Shown one piece after another: positions 8,731-16,761 of a stretch of DNA of 32,560 bases; the first letter of the stretch is position 1, and every line of letters starts with the position of its first letter. The notes under the pieces are model-generated. The model was not told the origin of the DNA and did not search any database. It was given only the letters and a program-made list of their open reading frames with translations. This DNA is from Terriglobia bacterium (GTDB lineage: Bacteria > Acidobacteriota > Terriglobia > UBA7540), in NCBI GenBank assembly GCA_030037755.1, contig JASHQD010000554.1:1-32560 (forward strand), written 5' to 3'. The translations under genes were made by a program, and so were the position numbers.

Positions 8731-8830
8731 GGTTACCGGTTGGCAGTTGGCGGTTCCCGGTTGGCGGTTCTTGGGTTCGTTATTGCCGGTTCGCGGTTGG
8801 TTGTCGTCGGTTCCCGGTTGCCGGTTTTCT
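8731..8830. repeat. Degenerate heptamer array (GGTTNNN)
   Basis: About thirteen consecutive units keep a 7-bp register starting with GGTT (GGTTGGC, GGTTCCC, GGTTGCC and others); one unit has an extra base near 8080-type position 8780-8787. It begins five bases after the Rid stop codon and fills the first half of the gap before the aminotransferase-like gene. There is no open reading frame of interest within it. Confidence 0.8.
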
Positions 8831-8879
8831 GTAAATGCGTTTCGACTTTGATTTTCGACCTTCGAGTTTTTGATTTCGC

Positions 8880-8921
8880 TAATTCCGGATTCCGGATTCT
8901 GATTTCTGATTTCTGACTTCC
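8880..8921. repeat. Second degenerate heptamer array (GATTYYN)
   Basis: Six units in exact 7-bp register (taattcc, ggattcc, ggattct, gatttct, gatttct, gacttcc). It has a different unit from the array just upstream but the same period. It ends 15 bp before the start codon of the aminotransferase-like gene, leaving room only for the ribosome-binding site GAGG at 8928-8931. Confidence 0.75.
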
Positions 8922-8936
8922 ACTCACGAGGTTCCC

Positions 8937-10271
8937 ATGCCTAGCCGGAGGAACTTCCTGGCAGCGCTGGCGGCGCCGTCGATCCTTGATGCCGTCCAGC
9001 CAGGGCGCGTGCACGCCGCCGGATTCGGTCCGATCCCGGGCGCATCCCCGCGGATCGCCGAGCCCGCGCCGCAATCCGTGCCATCGTGGCCCGAAGATTC
9101 CGATCCGGCCTACTGGGACCTCATCCGCGACCAGTTCTACTTCCCGCGCACCGAGGCCTTCTTCAACACCGGCACCATCGGAGCCGTGCCGCGTTTCGTT
9201 CTCGAGCGCGTGATCGACGACATGCGCCTGACGGAGTCCACCGTTGCGCGCTGGGACTACACGGAGCGCACCGATAACTCGATCAGCGGTTATTCCCCGC
9301 AGCTGCCTTTGCGCGAAAAGCTCGGCAAGCTGGTGAACGCCGATGCTTCGGAGTTGGCTCTCATCCAGAACGCCACCATGGGCATGAACATGCTCGCAAG
9401 CGGGATCGATCTGAAAGCGGGCGACGAGATCATTACCACCGATCGCGAGCATCCGGGTGGGGTCTGCGGCTGGCAGATGCGCGCCAAGCGCGACGGCGCT
9501 GTGTGGAAGCACATCGTGATGCCCCAACCCGCGAACGATCCCGAGGAAATCGTACGCCTGTTCGAAGCCCAGATGACGCCGCGAACGCGCTTGCTCGCGT
9601 TTCCGCACATCGTCTCGCCGACCGTCGTCGTGATGCCGGTCAAGCGCCTCGTAGAACTCGCCCACACTCACAATTGCCTTGCCATCGTCGATGGCGCGCA
9701 CGGCGTGGGCCAGGTCGACGTGAACCTGCACGAGATCGGCTGCGACGCGTATTTCTCCAGCCCGCACAAGTGGCTGCTCGCGCCGCCCGGCAACGGCATG
9801 CTCTACATCCGCGCGGATCGTCAGGACCAGTTCTGGACCACGCTTTGCAGCTCGGAATGGGACGATCACAAGTCCGGCATGTATCGCTTCATGCAGTACG
9901 GCACCGGAAACCAGTCGCTACTGATGGGCCTCGACGCGGCGCTCGATTTCCACTTCCGCATCGGGCCGGATCGGGTCCGCAAACGCATCCGGTTTCTCGC
10001 CGACCGTCTGCGCTCGGGCTTGAAGCAGATTCCCGGAGCGAGCATCAATTCGCCTGTGAACCCGGAGATGTGCGGCGCTATGACCGTCTACAGCGTGCGC
10101 GGCGTCCATGGAGCCGATCTCGAGGAGACCATGTGGGAGCGCCGGCGCTTGCGCCCGCGCTCGATGGGCGATCCGCTGGGCGTCCGGCATTCCTGCCACA
10201 TCTACAACAGCGAGGCCGAGGTCGATGCCGCGCTGGAAATCGTCAGCGATCTCGCCAAGCAGCACGCGTAG
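8937..10271 (+). CDS. Tat-exported class V aminotransferase-fold PLP enzyme
   Basis: A 444-aa protein of the class V aminotransferase/isopenicillin N epimerase-like superfamily. The N terminus 'SRRNFLAALAA' (residues 3-13) is a twin-arginine signal, so the folded enzyme with its PLP is probably exported. PLP-site features are 'NATMGMN' (phosphate-binding region, about 145), 'DREHPGG' (169-175), 'VDGAHGVGQ' with D252 and H255 and 'SSPHKWL' with the Schiff-base Lys K278. A small C-terminal domain ends in 'RLRPRSMGDPLGVRHSCHIY', containing the carboxylate-binding Arg region. Reactions in this family include cysteine desulfurase, epimerase, lyase and transaminase, so substrate is not assigned. 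GAGG lies five bases before the ATG. Upstream is a Rid protein, downstream a long repeat array and padR. Confidence 0.92.
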   Translation: MPSRRNFLAALAAPSILDAVQPGRVHAAGFGPIPGASPRIAEPAPQSVPSWPEDSDPAYWDLIRDQFYFPRTEAFFNTGTIGAVPRFVLERVIDDMRLTESTVARWDYTERTDNSISGYSPQLPLREKLGKLVNADASELALIQNATMGMNMLASGIDLKAGDEIITTDREHPGGVCGWQMRAKRDGAVWKHIVMPQPANDPEEIVRLFEAQMTPRTRLLAFPHIVSPTVVVMPVKRLVELAHTHNCLAIVDGAHGVGQVDVNLHEIGCDAYFSSPHKWLLAPPGNGMLYIRADRQDQFWTTLCSSEWDDHKSGMYRFMQYGTGNQSLLMGLDAALDFHFRIGPDRVRKRIRFLADRLRSGLKQIPGASINSPVNPEMCGAMTVYSVRGVHGADLEETMWERRRLRPRSMGDPLGVRHSCHIYNSEAEVDAALEIVSDLAKQHA

Positions 10272-10272
10272 G

Positions 10273-10388
10273 CAGTTGGCAGTTCACAGTCGTCAGTTGA
10301 CAGTTCACAGTCGGCAGTCGTCAGTTGACAGTTCACAGTCGGCAGTCGGCAGTCAGTTCACAGTCGACAGTCAACAGTCGACAGTCAA
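10273..10388. repeat. Heptamer array (CAGTNNN), 16 full units and one partial
   Basis: It starts one base after the aminotransferase stop codon and runs in perfect 7-bp register as CAGTTGG, CAGTTCA, CAGTCGT, CAGTTGA and similar units, broken once by a 4-bp partial unit near 10150-type position 10350-10353. A higher-order block of four units (CAGTTGA, CAGTTCA, CAGTCGG, then CAGTCGT or CAGTCGG) recurs, indicating recent slippage or copying. Confidence 0.85.
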
Positions 10389-10493
10389 CGGAAATCGGTT
10401 GGCCGCTCGCTATAACCCTTTGCTATGGGTTCCGTCTGGCGCGCTAGAAAGCGCCCCTTCTCTTCCTTCCCGTAACCCTGGATGTTGGCCCGT

Positions 10494-10575
10494 CCACTCT
10501 GGACTCTCGACTGTCAACTCTGAACTTCGACCGTCAACTGTGGACCGACAACAGACGACTCACGACTGTCAACTG
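10494..10575. repeat. Opposing heptamer array, complementary to the one at 10273
   Basis: About eleven 7-bp units of the type GACTGTC, AACTGTG, CGACTGT. Units such as 'gactgtcaactg' are the reverse complement of 'cagttgacagtc' in the upstream array. The two arrays therefore form inverted arms around about 105 bp of unremarkable DNA (10389-10493), and could pair as a long imperfect hairpin. The 354-bp gap between the aminotransferase gene and padR holds these arrays, the padR control region and no gene. Confidence 0.8.
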
Positions 10576-10593
10576 AAAAAGGCCCTAGACAAT

Positions 10594-10621
10594 CTACCAC
10601 CCCAGGTAGTAGGATACCTAC
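10594..10621. promoter_or_regulatory. Candidate PadR operator overlapping the padR start region
   Basis: Two overlapping inverted repeats share the GGTAG core. CTACC (10594-10598) pairs with GGTAG (10605-10609), and GTAGG (10609-10613) pairs with CCTAC (10617-10621) across a 3-bp spacer. They end four bases before the padR ATG, a usual position for PadR autorepression sites. There is no space for a standard Shine-Dalgarno, which suggests a leaderless or atypical start. Binding by PadR is inferred from position and symmetry only. Confidence 0.5.
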
Positions 10622-10625
10622 CACT

Positions 10626-10988
10626 ATGAACAAATCGAGACCGGAGGATCGAATTGAACTGGTATACGGAACCCTCGACATGCTGATTCTGCGCACGCTG
10701 CGCTGGGGACCCACGCACGGCCACGGCATTGCCAAATCCATCGGGCGCATGTCGGAGGACGCGCTCAAGGTCGAGCATGGGTCGCTTTATCCCGCGCTGC
10801 AGCGTCTGCTGCAGGAGGGTTGGATCACGGGCGAGTGGGGAGTATCGAAGAATAATCAGCGCGCCAAATACTACCGACTTACCGCGGCGGGACGCCGCAA
10901 GCTCGTGGCGGAGACATCGCGCTGGGAGAAGTTTGTGCGGGCGATCAGCGGAGTGCTGAACCCGGCGGAGTCGGAGGAGAAGGCCTGA
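10626..10988 (+). CDS. PadR-family transcriptional regulator
   Basis: A 120-aa PadR-family repressor with the usual winged-helix layout: '[14 protein letters not shown]' (helix 1), 'GHGIAKSI' (helix 2), '[15 protein letters not shown]' (recognition helix) and '[15 protein letters not shown]' (wing), then a short C-terminal dimerisation helix. PadR-s1 type regulators of this length commonly precede ADOP permease genes in Acidobacteriota, as here. It probably controls itself and the permeases 124 bp downstream. The ATG lies only four bases after a palindromic element, and no ribosome-binding site is visible. The inducer is unknown. Confidence 0.95.
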   Translation: MNKSRPEDRIELVYGTLDMLILRTLRWGPTHGHGIAKSIGRMSEDALKVEHGSLYPALQRLLQEGWITGEWGVSKNNQRAKYYRLTAAGRRKLVAETSRWEKFVRAISGVLNPAESEEKA

Positions 10989-10991
10989 GCA

Positions 10992-11111
10992 ATTGCCGAT
11001 TTCCGATTGCCGATTGCCGATTGGAAGCGATCAGCTGTCGGCCGTCAGCCTTCAAGCGCCTGCCCGGAGCTGAACGCTGATAGCTGATAGCTGAAGGCTG
11101 AGAGCTGCTCG
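10992..11111. repeat. Two heptamer arrays between padR and ADOP1
   Basis: The first array (10992-11024) is ATTGCCG, ATTTCCG, ATTGCCG, ATTGCCG, ATTGG in exact 7-bp register. The second (11077-11111) is CTGATAG, CTGATAG, CTGAAGG, CTGAGAG, CTGCTCG, and its fifth unit ends on the base before the ADOP1 ATG. The ADOP1 5' untranslated region is therefore made of repeat, with only a weak GAGAG-like ribosome-binding site. Confidence 0.85.
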
Positions 11112-13817
11112 ATGAGTTGGAAACAACAGTTCGCGAGACTCCGCGCGCTTATCGCGCGACGCAAGCCAGCCGCCGATCTCGATGATGAGATTCGCTCGCA
11201 CTTGCTGATCGAGGAACAGGAAAACCTCGAAGCAGGAATGTCTCCTGAAGAAGCTCACTATGCTTCGCTGCGACGATTCGGCAACGTCACTCTGACGGAG
11301 GAAAGGAGCACCGAGATGTGGAAATGGGTATGGTTCGAACAATTGCTCCAGGATGTCCGCTACGGCCTGGGCCAGCTCCGGCGCAAGCCAGCGTACACGG
11401 CAGTCGCGGTGCTTACACTTGCGCTCGGCATTGGCGCCAATACCGCCATCTTCAGCCTGATCGACGCCGTCGTGCTGCGGATGCTGCCCGTCGAGAAGCC
11501 TGACGAGCTGGTGTTGGTGAAACACTACAACCCGAACTGGGGCGAGGCTTCGCCCAGCTTCACCAATACCCTGTGGGAGCAAGTACGCGATCAGCAGGAC
11601 GTCTTCTCGGGAGCGTTCGCCTGGGGCACCGACGGCTTGGATCTTGCGCGAGGCGGCGCCGTGCACCTGGCGAACACCATCTGGGTGAGCGGCGGATTCT
11701 TCAACACGCTCGGGCTCCGGCCTGCCGCAGGCCGCCTGATCGCTGCTTCCGACGACCAGCGCGGTTGTCCGGCCGTGGCCGTTTTGAGCTATGGCTTCTG
11801 GCAGGAGCACTACGGAGGCGCAAATAGTGCCATCGGCAGCACGCTTTCGCTTAACGATCATCCGTTTGAGGTGATCGGCGTCGCACCATCTGGTTTTTGG
11901 GGGATGGATGTCGGCCAGAAGTTTGACGTCGCCGCGCCGATTTGCGCGACCAAGGTCATCGACGGCGAGCGGTCGCGGCTGGATGCTCGCTCCTGGTGGT
12001 GGTTGAGCGTGGCTGGCCGCGTCAAGCCGGGCCTCGGCCGGTCGCAACTGAAGGCGCGACTGAAGGTGCTTTCGCCGGGGATCATGACCGCTGCGGTGCC
12101 GCTCAACTGGTCCGCAGGTGGCCAGCAGAATTTCATTAAACAGTCTCTGGTGACGGATTCGGCCGCCGCAGGCATTTCACAATTGCGGCAGCAGTTCGAT
12201 CAACCGCTGCAGATCCTGATGGGCGTGGTAGGGCTGGTGCTGCTGATCGCCTGCGCCAACATCGCCAGCCTGATGCTGGCCCGCGCCGCCGCCCGCCACA
12301 AGGAGATCGCCGTACGCCAAGCGCTCGGTGCGAGCCGCGGCCGGCTGATCCGTCAACTGCTGACCGAATGCCTGATGCTCTCCCTGGCGGGAGCGCTCTT
12401 GGGCGTTCTCTTCGCGCGCTGGGGAACGGCCGTGCTGGTGCGCTACATCTCGACGGCACGGAATACGGTCTTTCTGGACCTTTCGCTCGACGGTCGCGTT
12501 CTGGGGTTCACGGCCGCGATTGCCGCGCTCACCGCGATCCTCTTTGGACTCCTGCCCGCGCTGCGCTCTACCAGCGTATCGCTCACTTCGGCCATGAAGG
12601 GCAGCCAGGCCCTTGAACTGGAGCGTCCGGCTCGGCTTCGGAGCCGCAGATGGATTGTGGCGTCGCAGGTGGCACTCTCGCTGGTTTTGCTGGTAGCCGC
12701 CGGACTGCTGCTGCGAAGCTTCGCCAAGCTCGCCAGGCTCGACATCGGTTTCGATCGGAACAATGTCCTGATGGTGATGGCCGATCTCAAGACGGCGAAG
12801 ATTCCGCCGGAGCAACAGCTCGCAACCTATGAGCAGATCGAAAGCCGCGTCAGCGCGCTGCCTGGCGTCGTTTCCGTCGGCCGCTCCGTGATGACGCCCC
12901 TCAGCGGCGGCGCGTGGAACAACAGCATCCACACCGATTGGTCGAAAGCCCTCTCCGGCGACGACGTGCTGGCGTGGTTCAACTTTGTCTCGCCGGGATT
13001 CTTGGGCACGCTCCACATGACGCTTCTGGCGGGACGTAACTTCAACTCGGGAGATACCAAGACTTCGGCCCAGGTGGCCATCGTCAATCAAACGCTGGCG
13101 CGCCGATTCTTTCCCGGTCTGAACCCCATTGGCAAGACATTCCGTATCGACGATAGTGCCGGGAAGCAAGGTCCGCCGGTTGAGGTTGTGGGGATCGTTA
13201 GGGACGCCAAGTACGAATCGATGCGTACCGAGATTCATGCCACCGCCTTCTTCCCGGCCACTCAGGTCCCAGACCACTCCGACATTGAAACCTTCGAAGT
13301 GCGCACCGCGATACCGCCCTCGTCGCTCACGCGGCCGATCCAGGCTGCCATCGCCTCAGTGAACCAGCAGATCCCGCTTCTTTTTCACACCCTCCCGGAG
13401 CTTGCGAACGACTCGATGGTCCAGGAGCGCCTGCTGGCGCTGCTTTCGGGATTCTTCGGCGCACTGGCGCTCCTGCTCGCGATGATCGGCCTCTACGGCA
13501 CGCTCAGCTACCAGGTTACCCAGCGACGGACCGAGTTCGGCGTGCGCATGGCCCTCGGGGCCGGAACGGGTTCGATTCTCAGCCTCGTCATGGGCGACTT
13601 GATCGCGGTGCTGGCAGCCGGTCTCGCGGCGGGAATCCTGATCTCGCTCGCGGCTACGCGCGTCCTGCAGCAAATGCTCTTCGGACTCGGTCCGCGCGAT
13701 GCCCTGACCATGGTCGCTGCCGCTGCCGTACTGTCGATTGTCGCGCTGATTGCGGGATATCTCCCGGCGCGCCGGGCGACGAAAGTTGATCCCATGGTTG
13801 CGCTTCGATATGAATGA
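11112..13817 (+). CDS. ADOP-family permease 1 (MacB/FtsX-like, duplicated)
   Basis: A 901-aa inner-membrane protein of the acidobacterial duplicated orphan permease type. Residues 1-75 are the cytoplasmic prefix ('MSWKQQFARLRAL', 'LDDEIRSHLLIEEQENL', 'YASLRRFGN'). TM1 follows ('AVAVLTLALGIGANTAIFS', about 96-114). A MacB periplasmic core domain comes next, then an FtsX domain around 370-480 with 'LLIACANIASLMLARAAAR' and 'RQALGASRGRLIRQLL'. A second TM-core-FtsX set follows to the end ('YGTLSYQVTQRRTEFGVRM', 'LGAGTG'). The last residues are 'RATKVDPMVALRYE'. No ABC ATPase gene is adjacent, matching the 'orphan' description. Transport substrate unknown; some relatives act in lipoprotein or peptide export. 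ADOP2 lies 55 bp downstream with a nearly identical N terminus and C terminus, so the two are tandem duplicates. Confidence 0.95.
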   Translation: MSWKQQFARLRALIARRKPAADLDDEIRSHLLIEEQENLEAGMSPEEAHYASLRRFGNVTLTEERSTEMWKWVWFEQLLQDVRYGLGQLRRKPAYTAVAVLTLALGIGANTAIFSLIDAVVLRMLPVEKPDELVLVKHYNPNWGEASPSFTNTLWEQVRDQQDVFSGAFAWGTDGLDLARGGAVHLANTIWVSGGFFNTLGLRPAAGRLIAASDDQRGCPAVAVLSYGFWQEHYGGANSAIGSTLSLNDHPFEVIGVAPSGFWGMDVGQKFDVAAPICATKVIDGERSRLDARSWWWLSVAGRVKPGLGRSQLKARLKVLSPGIMTAAVPLNWSAGGQQNFIKQSLVTDSAAAGISQLRQQFDQPLQILMGVVGLVLLIACANIASLMLARAAARHKEIAVRQALGASRGRLIRQLLTECLMLSLAGALLGVLFARWGTAVLVRYISTARNTVFLDLSLDGRVLGFTAAIAALTAILFGLLPALRSTSVSLTSAMKGSQALELERPARLRSRRWIVASQVALSLVLLVAAGLLLRSFAKLARLDIGFDRNNVLMVMADLKTAKIPPEQQLATYEQIESRVSALPGVVSVGRSVMTPLSGGAWNNSIHTDWSKALSGDDVLAWFNFVSPGFLGTLHMTLLAGRNFNSGDTKTSAQVAIVNQTLARRFFPGLNPIGKTFRIDDSAGKQGPPVEVVGIVRDAKYESMRTEIHATAFFPATQVPDHSDIETFEVRTAIPPSSLTRPIQAAIASVNQQIPLLFHTLPELANDSMVQERLLALLSGFFGALALLLAMIGLYGTLSYQVTQRRTEFGVRMALGAGTGSILSLVMGDLIAVLAAGLAAGILISLAATRVLQQMLFGLGPRDALTMVAAAAVLSIVALIAGYLPARRATKVDPMVALRYE

Positions 13818-13820
13818 CGA

Positions 13821-13849
13821 GTAGGGGCAGGTTTGAAACCTGCCCCTAC
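13821..13849. repeat. 29-bp perfect palindromic repeat (REP-like)
   Basis: Two perfect 14-bp arms (gtaggggcaggttt and its complement) flank a single G. It sits in the 55-bp gap between ADOP1 and ADOP2. Elements with a 'GTAGGGGCAGG' arm are a common dispersed palindrome in GC-rich bacterial genomes. It could stabilise the 3' end of ADOP1 mRNA or halt transcription, but no T-run follows on either strand. Confidence 0.7.
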
Positions 13850-13872
13850 ATCTGATCGCTGAAAGCTGCTTC

Positions 13873-16557
13873 ATGAGCTGGAGAACACAATTCGCCAAGC
13901 TTCACGTTCTGTTGGCCTCGCGCAAGCCTGCCGACGAACTCGGCGATGAGATTCGCGCACACATCAAGCTTGCAGAGCAAGAGAACCTCGACGCCGGGAT
14001 GGCTCCCGATGAGGCGCATTATGCCGCGCTACGTCGATTTGGGAACACGACGCTCGTCGAGGAAAGGAGCAGGGCAATGTGGGGATGGACCTCTTTCGAA
14101 CGCGTGGGTCAGGACCTGCGCTATGGCTTGCGCCAGCTTCGGCGCGCGCCGTCTTTCGCCGTGGTGGCGGTACTGACCCTTGCACTCGGAATCGGCGCGG
14201 TGGCAGTGATCTTCAGCGTGGTCGATAACGCCTTGCTTCATCCGTTCCCCTACCGCGATGCGGACGGAATCAGCGTCTTTCGCATTCACGATCTCGATGA
14301 GGCGGGCAATTCCGGACGCCTCGTCCTGTCGGTTCCGGAATTCCTGGATTACCGGGATCAGAACCACGTCTTTTCCGATATGACCGGCACCACGACGGCG
14401 GACGTGCTCTATACCGGCGACGGAGGCACCAAAGAACTCACCGGCGCCTACGTAACCCCCAATACCTTCCAATTCCTGGGAGTTCCGCCGGTCATTGGCC
14501 GCTGGATCACCCCCGAGGACGGCAATCCGGACGCGGCTGCGGTCTTTCTGATGAACTACCGCATGTGGCAGGAGCAGTTCCACGGCGATCGCAGCATGAT
14601 CGGGCGCGCCTTCACGTTGAACAGCGTCTCGCGGGAACTCATCGGCATCATGCCGCCACGATTCCAGTACTTCGGCGCCGATGTGTACGTGCCCATCAGC
14701 CTGAGCCGCACCGGCGTTTATTCGGCGGGTTGGGTCAGCCCGCCCGGACGGCCCGTCTACCTGATCTCCGAACAGCGCCGCAAGCCCGGCTTGAGTCTTG
14801 AAGCCGTGGCGGCCGACCTGAACGTGATCGCCCAGCATTTGGCGAAGCAGTACCCGAGCGATTATCCGAAGCGCTTCAACATTCAGACCGTAGGCCTCGC
14901 AAGTGACGTGGTGGGCAATTTCAAGACGATGCTCTACATCCTGCTTGCTGCTGTCGGCATGCTCCTTCTGATCGCCTGCAGCAACGTCGCCAACCTGCTG
15001 CTGGCACGCGCCACCTCGCGCCAGAAGGAGATCGCGATCCGGGCCTCGATCGGCGCCGGGCGCGGCCGCCTGGTGCGCCAGCTTCTGGTCGAGAGCGGAA
15101 TTCTCGCCACCCTCGGCGGCGTCATGGGCCTGCTGTTCGCCTACTGGGGACTGAAAGCCGTCATGGCTGCTATGCCGCAGAACGTGCTCCCGAGCGAGTC
15201 GGAGGTCACGATGAATTGGGCGGTGCTGATCTTCACCATCGGCATCACAGTCGTTACCACGTTACTATGCGGACTCGCCCCGGCGCTGCACGCCGTTCGC
15301 AGCGACCTGCAGTCACAGCTGCAGGACGCGAGTCGCGGCGTCAACAGCGGATTCAAGCACGGCGGCCTGCGCTCCGGCCTGGTGGTGATCGAAGTAGCGC
15401 TCTCGATCGTCCTGCTGGCCGGTGCCGGTCTGATGATGCGCAGCTTCTTCGCTGTGGTGAACGTGGACCTCGGCTTCGATCCCCACCACGTGCTCGCACA
15501 ACGCCTCGTGTTTCCCGCTGCGAGAGCCAACGCCGCCGATCAAAGAATCTTCTTCCAGCAGCTCCTGCCTCGAATCGCCGCCCTGCCCGGCGTGGTTTCT
15601 GTCGCCGAGGGTATGACCCTGCCGCCTCTCTTCGGTCCTGGCAGCGAGGTCACCATCCCGAACCGGACTCACTCGGACCGCTGGCTTGCCATGTACGAAC
15701 TCTGTAGTGAAGGTTGGTTCCACACTGTCGGAGTGCCGCTCGAGCGCGGCCGCCTTCTCTCAGAAACCGACATCGATTCGCCGCGCATGGTCGCGGTGAT
15801 CAATCAGACGTTTGCCCGCAAGTTCCTGGGCACGGGTGATCCTATCGGGCAGAAAGTCAAGTTCAATGACCTTGACCTGACACCCGCGGGGACGACGGCG
15901 ACGGCCAGTGGCGGCTACTTCGAGATCGTAGGCGTGGTCGGCGACAGCAAGAATGTGGGACTCCGGGACCCGGTGGCGCCCGAAGCCTTCCTGCCTTACA
16001 CGGTCTCCGGCGCCGGGCGCCGCGCTCTGCTGGTCAGGACCACGGGCGATCCGCTGGCCATGGCGCGTACCATCAACCGTGCGGTCTGGAGCCTCGACCC
16101 TGGCATCGCTGTGCTGCAAACCCGCTCCATCGACACTTTGCTGCGCGACTTTGCCTTCGCGCAGCCCCGCTTCAGTCTGGTCGTGCTCGGGGCCTTCGCC
16201 TGCATCGGCCTGATTCTGGTGATCACCGGCGTGTTCAGCGTGATGGCCTACTCGGTCTCGCTGCAGACGCACGAGATCGGAATCCGCATGGCGCTCGGGG
16301 CGCAGCGGGGCGCGGTGCTCGGCATGATTCTTGGACGCGGAATGAAGTTGCTCGCGGCTGGCATCGTTATCGGGGAGATTTCGAGCCTGTTGGTGACGAA
16401 CCTGCTCTCGGGCGAAATCTGGGGCGTTTCGTCGCGCGATCCGCTCACGCTCGGCGGCATCGCAGCCATTGTCGTCCTGGCCGGCGTCGTCGCCTGCATG
16501 GTCCCGGCACGCAAGGCTTCGCGGGTGGATCCCATGGTTGCGCTGCGATATGAATAA
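13873..16557 (+). CDS. ADOP-family permease 2 (MacB/FtsX-like, duplicated)
   Basis: An 894-aa paralogue of the preceding permease with the same order: prefix 'MSWRTQFAKLHVL', TM1 ('VVAVLTLALGIGAVAVIFS'), MacB core, FtsX with 'LLLIACSNVANLLLARATS' and 'IGAGRGRLVRQLLVES', then a second core and final FtsX ('MAYSVSLQTHEIGIRMALG'), ending 'ASRVDPMVALRYE'. The first 70 and last 12 residues are nearly the same as in ADOP1, while the periplasmic domains differ, so binding or partner specificity probably differs. Three heptamers (CTGATCG, CTGAAAG, CTGCTTC at 13852-13872) end immediately before the ATG exactly as in ADOP1. It is most likely co-transcribed from the padR side. Substrate unknown. Confidence 0.95.
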   Translation: MSWRTQFAKLHVLLASRKPADELGDEIRAHIKLAEQENLDAGMAPDEAHYAALRRFGNTTLVEERSRAMWGWTSFERVGQDLRYGLRQLRRAPSFAVVAVLTLALGIGAVAVIFSVVDNALLHPFPYRDADGISVFRIHDLDEAGNSGRLVLSVPEFLDYRDQNHVFSDMTGTTTADVLYTGDGGTKELTGAYVTPNTFQFLGVPPVIGRWITPEDGNPDAAAVFLMNYRMWQEQFHGDRSMIGRAFTLNSVSRELIGIMPPRFQYFGADVYVPISLSRTGVYSAGWVSPPGRPVYLISEQRRKPGLSLEAVAADLNVIAQHLAKQYPSDYPKRFNIQTVGLASDVVGNFKTMLYILLAAVGMLLLIACSNVANLLLARATSRQKEIAIRASIGAGRGRLVRQLLVESGILATLGGVMGLLFAYWGLKAVMAAMPQNVLPSESEVTMNWAVLIFTIGITVVTTLLCGLAPALHAVRSDLQSQLQDASRGVNSGFKHGGLRSGLVVIEVALSIVLLAGAGLMMRSFFAVVNVDLGFDPHHVLAQRLVFPAARANAADQRIFFQQLLPRIAALPGVVSVAEGMTLPPLFGPGSEVTIPNRTHSDRWLAMYELCSEGWFHTVGVPLERGRLLSETDIDSPRMVAVINQTFARKFLGTGDPIGQKVKFNDLDLTPAGTTATASGGYFEIVGVVGDSKNVGLRDPVAPEAFLPYTVSGAGRRALLVRTTGDPLAMARTINRAVWSLDPGIAVLQTRSIDTLLRDFAFAQPRFSLVVLGAFACIGLILVITGVFSVMAYSVSLQTHEIGIRMALGAQRGAVLGMILGRGMKLLAAGIVIGEISSLLVTNLLSGEIWGVSSRDPLTLGGIAAIVVLAGVVACMVPARKASRVDPMVALRYE

Positions 16558-16578
16558 TTGCCGATTTGAAGCCGTGAA

Positions 16579-16640
16579 CTGTCAGCTCTCAGCCTTCAGC
16601 CAGCTGTCTGCCAATCAGTGAGTGCTGATGGCTGATGGCC
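16579..16640. repeat. Heptamer-type repeats and weak terminator-like hairpin after ADOP2
   Basis: Units CTGTCAG, CTCTCAG, CCTTCAG, CCAGCTG (16579-16606) and GCTGATG twice (16624-16637) keep the 7-bp period. At 16628-16642 a 5-bp ATGGC/GCCAT stem precedes five T residues (16643-16647), a weak match to a rho-independent terminator for ADOP2. The same T tract leads directly into the GTG of the ADOP remnant. Confidence 0.5.
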
Positions 16641-16647
16641 ATTTTTT

Positions 16648-16748
16648 GTGAGTTGGAAAAGACAATTCTCCAGAACTCGTCCTATTCTTTACCCGGCGCA
16701 CGCCGGCGGACGATCTTCGCGATGAGATGCGTGTCTACCGCACCTAAA
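16648..16748 (+). pseudogene. Remnant of a third ADOP permease gene (N-terminal prefix only)
   Basis: From GTG 16648 the frame reads 'VSWKRQFSRTRPIL', aligned to the ADOP starts 'MSWKQQFARLRAL' and 'MSWRTQFAKLHVL'. The match continues after a one-base frame change with 'RTPADDLRDEMRVYRT' (to the TAA at 16746-16748), aligned to 'RKPAADLDDEIRSHL'. All the rest of the gene is gone, because 14 bp later the minus-strand VIT/vWA gene ends. This is therefore a truncated, frameshifted third copy of the tandem permease array. It keeps the array's pattern of heptamer repeats just upstream of the start codon. Confidence 0.8.
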
Positions 16749-16761
16749 TCGGCCTCACGCC

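Noticed and set aside
10273-10575. CRISPR array
   Set aside because: Units are 7 bp with no unique 30-bp spacers, and no cas genes are present.
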